Below, piece after piece: positions 1 to 8,949 of a stretch of DNA of 64,000 nt; the first letter of the stretch is position 1, and each line of letters starts with the position of its first letter. Position numbers and translations under genes: made by a program. The notes below the pieces were generated by a model. The model was not told the DNA's origin and searched no databases. It saw only the letters and a list, made by a program, of their open reading frames with translations. The DNA lies in assembly GCF_003970385.1 (NCBI RefSeq), contig NZ_RXZH01000005.1, forward strand, positions 186,001 through 250,000, read 5' to 3'. The stretch comes from Vibrio aquaticus. GTDB lineage: Bacteria > Pseudomonadota > Gammaproteobacteria > Enterobacterales > Vibrionaceae.

Positions 1-1
1 G

Positions 2-775
2 GCATTCGCGACAGAAAACACTCGCGTGAACTTCTGGGATGTCCTCTACTGGGGCGGTACTTCATCAGTGTACGAATGGTCTAAGAAAGGTTACGACGTG
101 ATCGTTTCTAACCCAGACTACGTTTACATGGACATGCCATACGAAGCGGACCCACAAGAGCGTGGTTACTACTGGGCAACGCGTGCAACAGACACTCGTA
201 AGATGTTTGGCTTCGCACCAGAGAACATGCCGCAAAATGCGGAAACGTCTCTAGACCGCGATGGCAACGGCTTTACCGGTAAAGGTGAGATTGAAGCGAA
301 GCCTTTCTACGGCCTATCAGCACAGCTTTGGTCTGAGACAGTACGCAACGACGAGCAATATGAATACATGGTATTCCCTCGCGTACTTGCAGCCGCTGAG
401 CGTGCATGGCACCGTGCAGATTGGGAGAACGACTACGAAGTGGGTATTGAATACTCGCAAAACTCTAACCTAGTAGATAAAGCAGCACTAAACCAAGACT
501 ACAACCGCTTTGCGAATGTCCTGGGTCAACGTGAACTGGCTAAGTTAGAAAAAGCAGGCATCGATTACCGCCTACCAGTACCCGGTGCGAAAGTAGAAGA
601 TGGAACGCTGTCTATGAACGTTCAGTTCCCAGGTGTTGAGCTGCAATACTCTCTAGATGGCGAAAACTGGCTGACTTACGCTGACAGCGCACGTCCGGCA
701 GTAGAAGGTGAAGTATTCATTCGTTCAGTGTCGGTGACTGGCGAGAACGCGAGTCGAGTGACTAGCGTGAAATAA
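2..775 (+). CDS. beta-N-acetylhexosaminidase (GH20), C-terminal part
   Basis: This is the 3' end of a family 20 glycoside hydrolase (chitobiase type) that splits N-acetylglucosamine off chito-oligosaccharides. The reading frame is open from base 2, so the gene starts upstream of the window. The fragment (257 codons) begins at the end of the TIM barrel: NFWDVLYWGG, a typical WSE-type segment (AQLWSETVRNDEQ) and the AERAWHR helix. A C-terminal Ig-like domain follows, with the PGVELQYSLDGENW pattern found at the end of bacterial chitobiases. The catalytic Asp-Glu pair is expected upstream and is not visible. The product, GlcNAc, is the substrate of the nag genes at 6.1-10.5 kb. A strong terminator follows about 40 bases after the stop. 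Confidence 0.9.
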   Translation, partial: AFATENTRVNFWDVLYWGGTSSVYEWSKKGYDVIVSNPDYVYMDMPYEADPQERGYYWATRATDTRKMFGFAPENMPQNAETSLDRDGNGFTGKGEIEAKPFYGLSAQLWSETVRNDEQYEYMVFPRVLAAAERAWHRADWENDYEVGIEYSQNSNLVDKAALNQDYNRFANVLGQRELAKLEKAGIDYRLPVPGAKVEDGTLSMNVQFPGVELQYSLDGENWLTYADSARPAVEGEVFIRSVSVTGENASRVTSVK

Positions 776-812
776 TTCCCCCTCCCTTCCAATCTTGACA
801 GAAAGGAAAGGG

Positions 813-846
813 AAAAACGCCCGGCCAGTGATGGTCGGGCGTTTTT
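813..846. terminator. Rho-independent terminator, usable from both sides
   Basis: A ten-pair GC-rich stem (ACGCCCGGCC with GGTCGGGCGT, one G-T pair) has an A-run before it and a T-run after it. It lies between the convergent hexosaminidase and POT transporter genes, so it can serve both. Confidence 0.9.
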
Positions 847-874
847 ATTTGTTGATAGCCGTTACAAGGAAAGC

Positions 875-2266
875 CTAAGCAACTTGAGTTTGTTGCTCTT
901 CTACTTGCTCGGCGTTACTCATTGTAGTTTCAGCGCCGTGCATCCAACGAACCAAGGTGTTTGAGAACATCAGTAGAATTACACCTGATACCGTCGCCGC
1001 GATAGCGATACCACCGAAGATTGGCAGCGCACCGAGTTCACCAACGTGAGAACCGATTAGGCCAGCCACATAGTTAGCGATGGCATTGAAGCCAAACCAC
1101 GCTCCCATCATAAGAGACGCAAGGCGGAGTGGAGCAAGCTTAGTCACAAGCGACAAGCCAATAGGCGATAGACAAAGTTCACCTAGAGTATGAAAGAAGA
1201 ATGCACCGACAAGCCAAAGCATTGATGTTTTCACTGTCGTGTCACCACCTTGCTCCATGACTGCACCGACCATACATAGGAAGCCAAGTGCTAAGAAAAA
1301 CAGTGCTAATGCAAATTTCACCGGAGAATTAGGTTCTTTAGGGCCTAATTTCACCCAAAGCGCAGCAAGAACAGGTGCAAGCGTAATGATGAAGAACGGG
1401 TTAAGTGACTGAAACCAAGCGGCAGGGACTTCAAAGCTGCCGAGCATACGGTCGGTATATTGCTGGGTGTAGATGTTCATCAGGCCGCCAGCTTGTTCAA
1501 ACCCCGCCCAGAAAACAATCACGAACAAGCCCATGACTAGAATTACTTTTAGTCGGTCGACTTCTTGTTTCGTCAGCGGTTGCTTTTGAGACGAATTTTT
1601 CTTTTCTAAATCACGCGCTGCTGCAGGAACAACACCAATCTCGCCAAGCCAAGATTTCGCTAGTGTCATTTGCATGATTAAGCTCACAATCATGCCTAAA
1701 CCTGCCACTAAGAAGCCTGCTTTCCAGCCAAACTCATTGGTTACCGATCCAGACACAACCCCAGCAATCAACGCACCTAAGTTAATCCCCATGTAGAAGA
1801 TGGTAAACGCACCATCACGGCGATTGTCACCTTCTTCGTAAAGGTCGCCGACCATCGTAGAGATATTTGGTTTAAATAGACCGTTACCAGCAATCAATAG
1901 TGCTAAGCCAAGGTAAAAACTGTGGGTAATGCTAAGGCCAATCATGTCAGCTGGAAGCGCTAAGGTGAACTGACCAATTGCCATCAGTGCGCCACCAATC
2001 AAAATTGAACGGCGTTGGCCTAGATAATTGTCGGCAAGGTAGCCACCAATCATCGGAGTAATGTAGACAAGTCCAGTATAGATGCCATAAAGATCGAGGG
2101 CATCTTTAGTCGACCAGCCTAAACCACCGTTGAGGGTCGTATCTGTCAGATAAAGCACTAGGATGGCACGCATTGCGTAGTAAGAGAATCGTTCCCAAAG
2201 TTCTGTACCGAACAGAAGGAACAGGCCACGTGGATGACCGAAGAATTGTGGATGTTGGTTTGGCAT
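875..2266 (-). CDS. proton-dependent oligopeptide transporter (POT/PTR2 family)
   Basis: This is an inner-membrane symporter that takes up di- and tripeptides with protons. The family signature ExxERFxYY is present at residues 22-30 (ELWERFSYY), followed by the second PTR2 signature near residues 73-92 (GGYLADNYLGQRR). The rest is a run of hydrophobic helices typical of the major facilitator fold. At 463 residues it is a little shorter than the E. coli Dtp proteins (about 490-500) but looks complete. It appears monocistronic: 285 bp separate it from asnB upstream and a shared terminator lies downstream. Which Dtp-type protein it matches best cannot be settled by eye, so no symbol is given. 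Confidence 0.9.
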   Translation of the reverse strand: MPNQHPQFFGHPRGLFLLFGTELWERFSYYAMRAILVLYLTDTTLNGGLGWSTKDALDLYGIYTGLVYITPMIGGYLADNYLGQRRSILIGGALMAIGQFTLALPADMIGLSITHSFYLGLALLIAGNGLFKPNISTMVGDLYEEGDNRRDGAFTIFYMGINLGALIAGVVSGSVTNEFGWKAGFLVAGLGMIVSLIMQMTLAKSWLGEIGVVPAAARDLEKKNSSQKQPLTKQEVDRLKVILVMGLFVIVFWAGFEQAGGLMNIYTQQYTDRMLGSFEVPAAWFQSLNPFFIITLAPVLAALWVKLGPKEPNSPVKFALALFFLALGFLCMVGAVMEQGGDTTVKTSMLWLVGAFFFHTLGELCLSPIGLSLVTKLAPLRLASLMMGAWFGFNAIANYVAGLIGSHVGELGALPIFGGIAIAATVSGVILLMFSNTLVRWMHGAETTMSNAEQVEEQQTQVA

Positions 2267-2504
2267 AAGTTTTACTAATCTGAGTTATTACAGTTTTTTA
2301 TTTGTCTCTACATATACTCCTTAGGGTATTTCTCTGCAAATGGGTAAATATACAAATCTGTCTGGTGCATAATTATAAGTTATTGAAATTTAGTGGTATT
2401 CCGTTGTTTTTTGGTAGGGTTAAGTCGTGCTACAAACTTAGATTCCAAAATTGAGTATTGTCTGGGGAGAGGTTGATTAACGGGAGGTCACACTTAGACG
2501 AGAA

Positions 2505-2533
2505 AAGAAAAAAGGCACCGAAGAGGTGCCTTT
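2505..2533 (-). terminator. terminator of asnB
   Basis: Read on the minus strand, a nine-pair stem (AAAGGCACC with GGTGCCTTT, five-base loop) is followed by a T-rich tail. It lies just after the asnB stop. Confidence 0.85.
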
Positions 2534-2551
2534 ACAGATTCAATGAATCAA

Positions 2552-4216
2552 TTAGTAAGCGTCGTTGTGGACACTTTGTACCGCGCGACCTGAAGGGTCA
2601 GCCATGTTCTTGAATGACTCGTCCCACTCAATTGCTTTCGCTGAGGAACACGCTACAGATGGGCCACCTGGTACACACTCTGCCGCTGATGGTAGCGGGA
2701 ACAACTCTTCAAAGATTTCACGATATACGTAGCCTTCTTTGGTCGTTGGCGTGTTGTATGGGAAACGGAATGCCGCGGTTTCCAATTGCTGGTCAGTGAC
2801 TTTTTCTTCCGCTACTTCTTTCAGTGTATCAATCCAGCTGTAGCCAACACCATCAGAGAATTGCTCTTTCTGACGCCATGCGATGGCTTCTGGAAGGTAG
2901 TGCTCAAAACACTCACGAAGGATATGTTTTTCCATCTTTCCGTTGCCACACATCTTATCTTCAGGGTTTAGACGCATTGCCACATCAATAAATTCTTTGT
3001 CTAGGAAAGGTACACGACCTTCAACGCCCCATGCTGCTAGCGACTTGTTCGCACGGGCACAGTCAAACATGTTCAACGCAAGCAGCTTACGAACCGTCTC
3101 TTCGTGGAACTCTTTCGCGTTTGGTGCTTTGTGGAAGTAGAGGTAACCGCCGAAGATCTCGTCCGCGCCTTCTCCAGACAGCACCATCTTGATGCCCATT
3201 GCTTTGATCTTGCGCCCCATTAGGAACATAGGCGTAGATGCGCGGATGGTTGTCACATCGTAAGTTTCAATATGGTAGATAACGTCACGGATGGCATCTA
3301 GACCTTCTTGAATCGTGTAGGTCATTTCGTGGTGAACGGTACCAATTTGGTCAGCGACTTCACGTGCCGCTTTAAGATCCGGCGCGCCCTCAAGACCAAC
3401 CGCAAATGAGTGAAGTTGTGGCCACCAAGCCTCTGATTGCTCATCATCTTCGATACGCATAGCGGCAAAGCGTTTTGCTACTGCAGATGTGATGGATGAA
3501 TCTAAGCCACCTGAAAGGAGTACACCGTATGGAACGTCGGTCATTAGCTGGCGCTTAACCGCTGCTTCTAGAGCTTCAGTCAGTTCTTCTTTGCTTGTGC
3601 TGTTACCTTGAACTGCTGCGTATTCGTTCCAGTCGCGGATGTAGTAACGTTGAGGCTCTGAATCACCACTGCTGTAGTAACTACCAGGAGGGAACTCGCT
3701 GACAGTTTTACATACAGGAACAAGGGCTTTCATTTCAGAAGCAACGTAGTAGTTACCGTGCTCATCGTAGCCTTGGTATAGAGGGATGATACCGATGTGG
3801 TCACGGCCGACTAAGTACGTGTCTTTTTCTTCATCGTAAAGAACGAAGGCAAAGATACCATTCAGTTCTTCGAGAAGGTCGGCACCGAGATCTTCATAAA
3901 GCGCTAGGATAACTTCACAGTCAGAGTCGGTCTGGAAGTCGTATTTTCCCTCGTAACGAGCACGAATTTCTTTGTGGTTGTAGATTTCACCGTTGACGGC
4001 AAGGATGTGTTTTTTATCTGAGCTGTATAGAGGTTGAGCACCACTATTAAGACCAACGATCGCTAAACGTTCATGCGCTAGAATCGCTTTTTCTGATGAG
4101 TAAATACCTGACCAGTCTGGGCCACGGTGGCGAAGCTTTTTAGACATTTCTAACGCCACTGGGCGCAGTGCTTCTGGATCACTTTTGATGTCTAAAATAC
4201 CAAATATAGAACACAT
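2552..4216 (-). CDS. asnB: asparagine synthase B, glutamine-hydrolysing
   Basis: This cytoplasmic enzyme makes asparagine from aspartate, ATP and glutamine. Cys2, exposed after removal of the start methionine, is the nucleophile of the N-terminal glutaminase domain (MCSIFGILD). The Arg-Gly-Pro motif RHRGPD at about residues 29-34 and the NGEIYNH segment near 75-81 complete that site. The synthetase domain carries the pyrophosphate loop SGGLDSS at residues 235-241. The length of 554 residues matches E. coli AsnB. It is monocistronic, with a terminator just downstream and about 220 bp of AT-rich leader and promoter DNA upstream. Confidence 0.97.
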   Translation of the reverse strand: MCSIFGILDIKSDPEALRPVALEMSKKLRHRGPDWSGIYSSEKAILAHERLAIVGLNSGAQPLYSSDKKHILAVNGEIYNHKEIRARYEGKYDFQTDSDCEVILALYEDLGADLLEELNGIFAFVLYDEEKDTYLVGRDHIGIIPLYQGYDEHGNYYVASEMKALVPVCKTVSEFPPGSYYSSGDSEPQRYYIRDWNEYAAVQGNSTSKEELTEALEAAVKRQLMTDVPYGVLLSGGLDSSITSAVAKRFAAMRIEDDEQSEAWWPQLHSFAVGLEGAPDLKAAREVADQIGTVHHEMTYTIQEGLDAIRDVIYHIETYDVTTIRASTPMFLMGRKIKAMGIKMVLSGEGADEIFGGYLYFHKAPNAKEFHEETVRKLLALNMFDCARANKSLAAWGVEGRVPFLDKEFIDVAMRLNPEDKMCGNGKMEKHILRECFEHYLPEAIAWRQKEQFSDGVGYSWIDTLKEVAEEKVTDQQLETAAFRFPYNTPTTKEGYVYREIFEELFPLPSAAECVPGGPSVACSSAKAIEWDESFKNMADPSGRAVQSVHNDAY

Positions 4217-4394
4217 ACAACTTCCCTTTAAAAATACATTAACCTTATGCCTTCAATTTGCCATTATGATTAAAAAAATCAACCGTATTTAAAGAAAAAA
4301 ATAATAACAGGCCGTGGTTGGTGAATTTTATTTAGTTTTATAGGCTTTTTGGTGAATGAAATCTAGGTTTTGTCTGTTTTGTGCTCTGTGTGGT

Positions 4395-4420
4395 AAAAAA
4401 GCCGTTCAAAAGAACGGCTT
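4395..4420 (-). terminator. terminator of the CPA2 antiporter gene
   Basis: A seven-pair stem (GCCGTTC with GAACGGC, four-base loop) is followed on the minus strand by six T residues. Confidence 0.85.
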
Positions 4421-4440
4421 ATTTCACAAGTTTGATGTGG

Positions 4441-6030
4441 TTAAGAAGGGCGATGAAACTCAGGTTTTAGCTGGTCGCACACGTGTCGAGCGAAGCCACT
4501 GCCGGCCTCATTATAAATATTGAAGGCGGCATCAACTCCCCCGTTGGTGAGTGCTTCCAATTGGTCAGGATACTCAGCAATCGCGGCAATTTGGCCTTTG
4601 AAATTGCGCTGATGAAGTTGTTCAAGGGCAATCTGATTACCTTGGTGATGTGGCATCGCAAGGAGCACGAGCTTGACATTGGCGGTATCTAAAATGCGTT
4701 CCCAAAAATCCGGGTCAGTTGCATCGCCCGTAATGACATTACGTCCATGAGCTTTGTGCTGGTGGGCGGCTTCTTCACGAACCTCGATACCTAAGCTGAT
4801 TTTTCCGTAGCGGTTTCTCAGTTCATCATAAGCACCAGTGCCAATACGCCCCATGCCTAGGATCAAAACCTGAGCATGACCTGGGTTGATAAGCTGATCA
4901 CGAGTATTCAGCTTTTCAGCGGCAGTTTCACGTAACCATTTACCTGAACGTTGATAGAGCGCATGTCCATGACGATTTATCGGTGCTGAGAGCACAAATG
5001 AAATCGAAACCGCAATGGCTAAGGCCACCATGATTTCGCTGCTCATCCACCCCATTTTGAAGGCAAGCCCCCCAACGATTAGACCAAATTCACTGAAGTT
5101 AAATAGACTTAATGATGCAAGTAATGAAGTACGAACGCGGAACTTGAAGGTATTAAGAACCAGAAAGTAGAGGATGCCTTTGAGTGGCAGAAGCAGCATA
5201 AACAATATCGCTAATGCAAAGCCTGAGAGCGTTGGTGTTGCTGATAAGCCAATGTTTAAGAAAAAACAGACGAGGAAGAGTTCTTTAAGGTTAAAAAGAG
5301 ACTTAGACAACTCGGATGCTTTCTTATGTGAGGCGAGTAGCATACCTAAGATCAGTGCGCCTAAATCAGGCTTCATACCAACCAGTTCAAATAAGCCAGC
5401 ACCAGCGACTAAGGCTAAGAAGATACCCAGTAGGACCAGCATTTCACCGTGCCCAACCCAATCGAGAAGCTTGAAGAAAAGAGGGCGAATCAGGGGCAGT
5501 GCAAACAGGGCAACGGCGTACCATTCCGGAAGTTTACCGGTTGAGGCCGTGAGGAAGACAACAGCGAAGATATCTTGCATGACTAAGATACCGATAGCGA
5601 TCGTGCCGTAAGTCGCGTTCATCTCCCCCTTTTCTTGTAACGTCTTAACAGCGAAAACGGTACTAGAGAAAGAGAGAGCAAAGCTTAAGAGCGCCAGTTG
5701 CTCAAGTGACATCGCAGCAAGAGAGCTGACACCAAGGAACTTAAAGCAAAGTAAGGCAACGCTAAAGATGGCGGTCGATAAGAGATTATGAACCGTTGCC
5801 CCTGCCCAAATCTCTTTGGACAGCAGTGTTTTGATATCCAGTTTTAGGCCAATGCTAAATAAAAGCAGCGTGACACCAAGGTCGGCGAGAGTGGTTATTG
5901 TGTCATTACTTTGGTAGCCAAACGCATGGAGGCCAAAGCCTGCGAGTAAAAATCCAACGAGGGGAGGGAGGTTACATTTGAGTGCAACAAAGCCAGCCAA
6001 AAAAGCCGTTGAGATTAAGATAAGTTCCAT
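4441..6030 (-). CDS. monovalent cation:proton antiporter, CPA2/KefB-like, with RCK domain
   Basis: This is an inner-membrane exchanger of potassium or sodium for protons. About the first 370 residues form the hydrophobic sodium/hydrogen exchanger domain of the CPA2 group. From about residue 390 a cytosolic RCK (TrkA-N) Rossmann domain follows, with the nucleotide-binding loop LILGMGRIGTGAYDE and a following acidic residue. In the Kef family such domains gate transport in response to NAD(H) or glutathione adducts. At 529 residues it is shorter than KefB/KefC (about 600) and lacks a long C-terminal tail, so it may be a Vibrio variant. It is probably transcribed alone: a terminator separates it from nagC upstream and another follows it. 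Confidence 0.85.
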   Translation of the reverse strand: MELILISTAFLAGFVALKCNLPPLVGFLLAGFGLHAFGYQSNDTITTLADLGVTLLLFSIGLKLDIKTLLSKEIWAGATVHNLLSTAIFSVALLCFKFLGVSSLAAMSLEQLALLSFALSFSSTVFAVKTLQEKGEMNATYGTIAIGILVMQDIFAVVFLTASTGKLPEWYAVALFALPLIRPLFFKLLDWVGHGEMLVLLGIFLALVAGAGLFELVGMKPDLGALILGMLLASHKKASELSKSLFNLKELFLVCFFLNIGLSATPTLSGFALAILFMLLLPLKGILYFLVLNTFKFRVRTSLLASLSLFNFSEFGLIVGGLAFKMGWMSSEIMVALAIAVSISFVLSAPINRHGHALYQRSGKWLRETAAEKLNTRDQLINPGHAQVLILGMGRIGTGAYDELRNRYGKISLGIEVREEAAHQHKAHGRNVITGDATDPDFWERILDTANVKLVLLAMPHHQGNQIALEQLHQRNFKGQIAAIAEYPDQLEALTNGGVDAAFNIYNEAGSGFARHVCDQLKPEFHRPS

Positions 6031-6049
6031 ATTTGTATTGTTTTGTCCT

Positions 6050-6077
6050 AAAAAAACGGGCTACATCTAGTAGCCCG
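6050..6077 (-). terminator. terminator of the nagA-nagC unit
   Basis: An eight-pair stem (CGGGCTAC with GTAGCCCG, five-base loop) is followed on the minus strand by seven T residues. It lies between nagC and the antiporter gene. Confidence 0.88.
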
Positions 6078-6115
6078 GTATTCTAACTCAATTGGTTGCT
6101 TAAGTGGGGATAAGA

Positions 6116-7330
6116 TTAATCTTCTAACAACTTTTGTAACAATACCCCATTGAGCATCGCACGTTTAATCATTGCGAATGCACCAAGCGTTGGCTGCTTG
6201 TCAATCAGAGAAGCAACAATAGGAAGCTCGCTATGGAATGTCGTTAATGATTGGTTCTCAACGTTGCGGCGAATTGCAGGGAAGATGATGTCTTCACATT
6301 GAGTGATGTCACCAGCAATGACCACTTTTTGTGGGTTAAATAGGTTAATGGTAATCGCGATTGCTTTACCCAACTTATTACCCACGCGAACGAGGCTTTG
6401 TTTCGCCAGTTCGTCACCAAGGTTTGCATGTTCACACACATCGGAGATGTTGATTGTTTCCAAGGTAGTGAGGCTAGATTCGTAACCTTGCTTAATGAGC
6501 TTATTCACGCGTTCAACGATGGCAGGGTTTGCAGCAACGGTTTCTAAACAACCGAAGTTACCACATTGGCATTGTTCACCTAATGGATCAATTTGAATGT
6601 GGCCGATTTCACCCACGTTACGGTTAAAGCCTAAAAAGACCTGTCCATTAACGATAATGCCTGCACCAGTACCGCGGTGTACGCTGACTAGGATCGAATC
6701 TTGGCAATCTTTACTTGCACCGAAGTAGTGTTCAGCTAATGCCATACCACGGACATCGTTACCGACGAAACATTGAACGTGGAAGGTATTACGAATAACT
6801 TCAGAAAGGGCGAGATTATCAACCGAGATGTTTGGCATATATTCAACAACGCCGGTTTCTGGGTTAACCAAGCCTGGCAAGGTGACACCAATCGCAATCA
6901 TCTGATTGATGTTGGTTTGATTTGACTGAATGAACTGTTTAAGTTGCGAGATTAGCCCTTCGATCAATTCTTCTTGGGTGGTATAGAAGAACTCATAGTA
7001 ATCAGAGGAGATTTCTTTACCGCCTAAGTTATAGAGACTGAACTGAATATAGTCACGCCCTAGACGGATGGCGACTGAGTGGAAGGGTTCGACTTCGGTC
7101 GTCAGTGAAATCGCGCGTCGACCACCGGTAGAGGCTTGTTGCGCGACCTCTTTAATTAGGCCGCGCTCTAGAAGTTGGCGGGTAATTTTTGTAACGCTCG
7201 CTGGCGCTAGTTGGCTGACGTCAGCAACTTGGATCCTAGAGATGGGGCCTTGTTGATCGATTAGCCTGTAAACTGCAGCACTGTTCAGCTGTTTTACTAA
7301 ATCTACGTTACCTATTTGTCCGCCATTCAT
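6116..7330 (-). CDS. nagC: NagC, N-acetylglucosamine-responsive ROK-family repressor
   Basis: This transcription factor represses amino-sugar genes until it binds GlcNAc-6-phosphate. Residues 1-80 hold a winged helix-turn-helix (ISRIQVADVSQLAPASVTK). The remainder is a ROK sugar-kinase-like domain with the zinc motif CQCGNFGC near residue 258. The length of 404 residues matches E. coli NagC (406). It lies 2 bp downstream of nagA in the same direction, so the two are almost certainly co-transcribed, giving autoregulation by way of the operator region at 8.5-8.9 kb. ROK repressors Mlc and NagC look alike; the nagA context favours NagC. Confidence 0.95.
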   Translation of the reverse strand: MNGGQIGNVDLVKQLNSAAVYRLIDQQGPISRIQVADVSQLAPASVTKITRQLLERGLIKEVAQQASTGGRRAISLTTEVEPFHSVAIRLGRDYIQFSLYNLGGKEISSDYYEFFYTTQEELIEGLISQLKQFIQSNQTNINQMIAIGVTLPGLVNPETGVVEYMPNISVDNLALSEVIRNTFHVQCFVGNDVRGMALAEHYFGASKDCQDSILVSVHRGTGAGIIVNGQVFLGFNRNVGEIGHIQIDPLGEQCQCGNFGCLETVAANPAIVERVNKLIKQGYESSLTTLETINISDVCEHANLGDELAKQSLVRVGNKLGKAIAITINLFNPQKVVIAGDITQCEDIIFPAIRRNVENQSLTTFHSELPIVASLIDKQPTLGAFAMIKRAMLNGVLLQKLLED

Positions 7331-7332
7331 TC

Positions 7333-8469
7333 TTAATTTTGCTCGTATTGTCCGTTAACAACAGTCGCTTGAACATTGAAGTCACGATCAAATACAGTGA
7401 GGTTTGCAACCATGCCTTTCTTAACGCGGCCTAGTTGTTCATCAACACCGATTGCTTTTGCAGGGTACAAAGTAGCCATGCGTAGTGCTTCGTCCAGAGC
7501 GATTCCGACATGCTCAACAGTATTTTGAACTGCTTCAATCATTGTAAGTGCTGAGCCGCCTAGTGTGCCGTTTTCATCAACACACTTACCATCACGGTAA
7601 TATACTTTCTTACCTACAAAAATAAAGTAATCCATGTCAGCGCCTGCAGGAGCTGTGGCATCGGTCACTAATACTAATTTTTCGCCCTTAATTTTGTGAG
7701 CGATACGAATGTTCGCATAATCGACATGGAACCCGTCAGCAATGATACCTGCATATACGTCTGGCGTATCGTAGATAGCACCAACCACACCTGGTTCACG
7801 GCCAACCATTGGCGTCATAGCGTTGAATAGGTGAGTCGCGAAAGTAATACCCGCATCGAAACCACGGCGCGCTTCAGCGTATGTCGCGTTCGTGTGACCG
7901 ATAGACACGACGATACCCGCTTGCTTAAGGCGCTCGATGTGTGCAGATTCGTTGTGTTCAGGTGCTAATGTCACTTTAGCGATAACGTCAGCGTTGTCAC
8001 ACATGAAGTCAATCATTGAGTCGTCAGATGGACGGATGAAATCTATGCTGTGAATGCCTTTTTTCGCAACGTTAAGGTAAGGACCTTCTAGGTGCAGACC
8101 TAGTGATTGGTTCTCGTACTTCGCGTGGTAGTCACGCGCAGCAGCTACCGCTTGACGCATATCTTCGTCAGACGAAGTGATCAGCGTCGGTAAGAAGCTA
8201 GTACAACCTGACTTTAGGTTTGCTTCATGCATGATTTGCATTGTGTCAGCGGTGATTTCATCGTTTAGCATCACGCCACCACAGCCGTTCAACTGTAAAT
8301 CGATAAAGCCAGGGCTCACATTCACGCCTTGTAGATCACGAGTTTCGATGCCTTCTGGTAGCTCAGAAACTGGGCAAACAGACTCAATCAAGTTGTTGTT
8401 GATGATTACCGCGTGTTCAACGAGGACGTCGCTGCCGGTGTAGATTTTACAGTTAGTTAGCGCATACAT
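7333..8469 (-). CDS. nagA: N-acetylglucosamine-6-phosphate deacetylase
   Basis: NagA removes the acetyl group from GlcNAc-6-phosphate, the product of NagE transport, to give glucosamine-6-phosphate. Metal-binding amidohydrolase motifs are visible: [15 protein letters not shown] near residue 127, the histidines of [12 protein letters not shown] and [10 protein letters not shown], and the catalytic aspartate in [10 protein letters not shown]. The length (378) fits the family. An AAGGATTAG stretch lies upstream of the ATG. It is divergent from nagE and followed directly by nagC. No nagB lies beside it here, unlike the E. coli nagBAC order, so glucosamine-6-phosphate deaminase must be encoded elsewhere. 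Confidence 0.96.
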   Translation of the reverse strand: MYALTNCKIYTGSDVLVEHAVIINNNLIESVCPVSELPEGIETRDLQGVNVSPGFIDLQLNGCGGVMLNDEITADTMQIMHEANLKSGCTSFLPTLITSSDEDMRQAVAAARDYHAKYENQSLGLHLEGPYLNVAKKGIHSIDFIRPSDDSMIDFMCDNADVIAKVTLAPEHNESAHIERLKQAGIVVSIGHTNATYAEARRGFDAGITFATHLFNAMTPMVGREPGVVGAIYDTPDVYAGIIADGFHVDYANIRIAHKIKGEKLVLVTDATAPAGADMDYFIFVGKKVYYRDGKCVDENGTLGGSALTMIEAVQNTVEHVGIALDEALRMATLYPAKAIGVDEQLGRVKKGMVANLTVFDRDFNVQATVVNGQYEQN

Positions 8470-8814
8470 GGTTAGCTAATCCTTATAGGTTAGATTCTTA
8501 ATACTTTTAGTCGTCTAATCGAGGCTTTTTCACAAGCTGTTTTACTTTATTTGTGAGCTTCAATTAGGTCGCAAAATATCTATAGCAAACGAAGAAATGA
8601 GTCTTCTAAAATTAATGTTCAGCTTGGCTTTTACTCTGGTGGCTAACCGTCACACTTATGTTAGTAAGGTTCCCCTTATCGTAGTGATAGCCACACTCTA
8701 AGCCTATTTCTGTAGGTAAAGAGTAACTCGATTTTGCTAGGATGATTGCTATTTTTTTGTATTGTAAAATAAGTTTTATGATCTCGCTAGCAAAAACCTC
8801 GCATATTGCCAGTT

Positions 8815-8836
8815 TCTGGTGATTAGGATCACAAAT
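8815..8836. promoter_or_regulatory. CRP-cAMP binding site upstream of nagE
   Basis: GGTGA at 8818-8822 and TCACA at 8829-8833 are separated by six bases, which matches the TGTGA-N6-TCACA consensus with one mismatch. It is placed upstream of the NagC operator, as expected for a catabolite-activated PTS gene. Confidence 0.75.
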
Positions 8837-8846
8837 GATGAGGTTT

Positions 8847-8866
8847 TAATTTGCGGAGCAAAATTA
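8847..8866. promoter_or_regulatory. NagC operator upstream of nagE
   Basis: This is a near-perfect 20-bp palindrome with TAATTTGC on the left and GCAAAATTA on the right. It resembles the AT-flanked, GC-centred NagC box. The position, about 85 bp before the nagE start and overlapping the likely promoter, fits repression. Confidence 0.7.
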
Positions 8867-8949
8867 ATATCATAAACTGAGCAGGACTAAATTGAGCGGC
8901 TAAAAAAAGTGGCTCGACAAAATACAAAATCCTATAGGGGGAACTTAAG

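Larger units (their letters stand above)
8470..8949. promoter_or_regulatory. shared control region of nagA-nagC and nagE
   Basis: This 480-bp AT-rich gap separates the divergent nag genes and holds no convincing reading frame. The nagE-proximal side carries a near-consensus CRP site and a palindromic NagC operator. Near nagA, positions about 8548-8580 hold a second, weaker candidate half-operator (TCGCAAAATAT) next to a TTTGTGAGC element that could be a poor CRP half-site. Two distant NagC sites would allow looping as known for E. coli nagE-nagB, but the second site is not certain. Confidence 0.6.

Noticed and set aside
5174..5611. 145-codon plus-strand frame opposite the antiporter
   Set aside because: Antisense shadow; the opposite strand encodes clear membrane helices of the exchanger domain.
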